A stretch of 6,494 nt of DNA from an uncultured Bacilli bacterium (lineage in GTDB: Bacteria; Bacillota_I; Bacilli_A; RF39; UBA660), in the NCBI GenBank assembly GCA_934096025.1, contig CAKOLP010000055.1:1-6494 (forward strand), given 5' to 3'. The notes under the pieces were generated by a model that saw nothing but the letters and a program-made list of their open reading frames with translations, made no database searches and was not told the DNA's origin. Numbering within the stretch: position 1 is the first letter of the stretch; every line of letters begins with the position of its first letter. A program made the translations under genes and the position numbers. Positions 5,406 through 6,494 of this stretch are shown here, piece by piece.

Positions 5406-6494
5406 TTATAATATATCTTTATATTCATTATCTTCATGTTGATTAATTATTATTGTTTCTCTTGATTTTACTGCTTTATAAATTAATTCTTCATAATCTA
5501 TTAATTCCTCATATTTATAACAATTAGCAATACTTGGATTAATAACTGGATGTTTAGGCACAAATACTGTACAGCAATCTTCATATGGTAATGTCGATAT
5601 TTCATAAGTACCAATTCTCTTAGCAATATCAATAATCTCTAATTTATCAAAACAAGCCACTGGTCTAATAACAGGCATTCTCACCACTTCATTTATCGCT
5701 TTCATACTAAGAAGTGTTTGACTTGCCACTTGACCAATAGATTCCCCATTTACTAAAATATTACATTTACTTTGATTAGCTACAATAGCACTAATTCTAT
5801 ACATCATTCTTCTCATAATAGTAATTAAATAACTGTGCTCTATATTTTTAAGTATGGCTTCTTGTATCTCCGTAAAATTTATAACATGTAACTTTATTGT
5901 CGTATTATACTTAGCTAACTCTCTGCATAATTTTATTACTTTTTCTTTAGCTTCTTTACTTGTATGCGGGGGACTTTCAAAATATATTGCCTCAAGCATA
6001 ACCCCTCTTTTAATTGTTAAATACCCAGCCACCGGAGAATCTATTCCCCCACTTAGCATTAACAATCCTTTTCCAAGAGTTCCTACCGGATAGCCACCAA
6101 GTCCTTTCATACTATCGAAATAATATATTACTTCCGTTTTTCTAATCTCAATATAAATATTTAAATCAGGATTATGGACATCAACACTTATATCAGGAAT
6201 ACTCTTAAGTAATGTTGCCCCAATTAATCTACTTACTTCCATACTATTTAAACTATATTCTTTATTGCTTCTTTTCGTATTAACTTTAAATGTATTAAAC
6301 CTTCTTATCTTAACTAAATCTACAATTAATTCTTTAATATCTTGAATATCCGTATAAGGACTAACATAACCAATAACTATCTCATGTATTCCAAATATAT
6401 TTTTAAGTCTAGCTAAAGCTTCATTATTATCTTCACATCTAATAAACATTCTACCAAAATCATAATGTATTCCATATTCTAAGCCCTCTAAAGC
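5406..6494 (-). CDS. thiI: tRNA 4-thiouridine synthase ThiI, 5' end beyond the window
   Basis: ThiI adenylates uridine-8 of tRNA and replaces its oxygen with sulfur taken from a cysteine-desulfurase persulfide; in some bacteria it also supplies sulfur for thiamine. The frame is open without a stop to the right edge, so 362 residues are visible and roughly 40 are missing. The first internal ATG (6449) is not the start: the 15 codons before it encode residues (ALEGLEYGIHYDFGR) that align with the ferredoxin-like/THUMP region of Bacillus ThiI. Visible residues 1 to about 135 are the rest of the N-terminal ferredoxin-like and THUMP part, ending 'GGYPVGTLGKGLLML'. The PP-loop SGGIDSP is at 148-154, followed by 'ESPPHTS' and 'GESIGQVASQT'. 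The conserved EDCCTVF (305-311) carries the cysteine equivalent to E. coli Cys344. There is no C-terminal rhodanese domain, as usual in Firmicutes. A cysteine desulfurase gene often lies just upstream, which here would be outside the window. Confidence 0.96.
   Translation of the reverse strand, partial: ALEGLEYGIHYDFGRMFIRCEDNNEALARLKNIFGIHEIVIGYVSPYTDIQDIKELIVDLVKIRRFNTFKVNTKRSNKEYSLNSMEVSRLIGATLLKSIPDISVDVHNPDLNIYIEIRKTEVIYYFDSMKGLGGYPVGTLGKGLLMLSGGIDSPVAGYLTIKRGVMLEAIYFESPPHTSKEAKEKVIKLCRELAKYNTTIKLHVINFTEIQEAILKNIEHSYLITIMRRMMYRISAIVANQSKCNILVNGESIGQVASQTLLSMKAINEVVRMPVIRPVACFDKLEIIDIAKRIGTYEISTLPYEDCCTVFVPKHPVINPSIANCYKYEELIDYEELIYKAVKSRETIIINQHEDNEYKDIL

Noticed and set aside
5854..6093. 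Plus-strand frame of 79 codons inside thiI, and similar plus-strand frames at 2696-2881, 2988-3239 and 4214-4438.
   Set aside because: Each lies wholly inside a strongly conserved enzyme gene on the minus strand and has no family features. They are antisense shadows.
1..6494. Search for CRISPR arrays, tRNA or rRNA genes, insertion sequences and riboswitches.
   Set aside because: No evenly spaced direct repeats, tRNA-like cloverleaf, transposase motif or structured conserved leader was seen. Genes or short assigned intergenic stretches fill almost the whole window.

Overview
The window looks like a piece of chromosome from a very AT-rich, low-GC Gram-positive bacterium (Bacillota, Bacilli-like, possibly one of the uncultured gut lineages near the Mycoplasmatota). 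This rests on the base composition, strong GGAGG-type ribosome binding sites, compact intrinsic terminators and Firmicutes-type housekeeping proteins. Every tryptophan codon I checked is TGG and no long gene contains an in-frame TGA, so the standard bacterial code (table 11) applies rather than the mycoplasma code. The lineage is an inference; the low-GC Gram-positive character is read from the sequence.

Layout. The left third is on the plus strand and looks accessory. It holds a 124-residue protein resembling a phage-associated domain family (DUF7736, recalled from memory), closed by its own terminator. It is followed by a stand-alone ABC exporter half-transporter (six membrane helices plus ATPase) with its own promoter and terminator. 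The right two thirds are on the minus strand and read like one operon: thiI (tRNA 4-thiouridine synthase, running off the right edge), a small two-helix membrane protein resembling type IV secretion pilins (VirB2/TrbC-like), a small unrecognised polar protein, ackA (acetate kinase) and an nrnA-like DHH/DHHA1 phosphoesterase. The two strands converge at about 2406-2590, where a separate terminator closes each side.

How the genes fit together. ThiI modifies tRNA, AckA makes ATP and acetate from acetyl phosphate, and the NrnA-like enzyme recycles nanoRNA and/or pAp. These are core functions that share no obvious pathway, so the operon looks like a housekeeping string rather than a dedicated system. 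A good promoter candidate just before ackA suggests that ackA-nrnA can also be transcribed separately. The pilin-like protein and the small polar protein are the least expected members. The ABC exporter has no visible cargo, partner or immunity gene in the window.

Several obvious starts were revised. ackA starts at 4756, because the longer reading begins inside its ribosome binding site. The ABC gene probably starts at a TTG at 621. thiI is open to the window edge, so its first internal ATG at 6449 is not a real start. I did not find convincing evidence of a complete new biological system. The most unusual items are the pilin-like protein in this operon, the orphan phage-type gene, and the conflict between promoter and start codon at the ABC gene.
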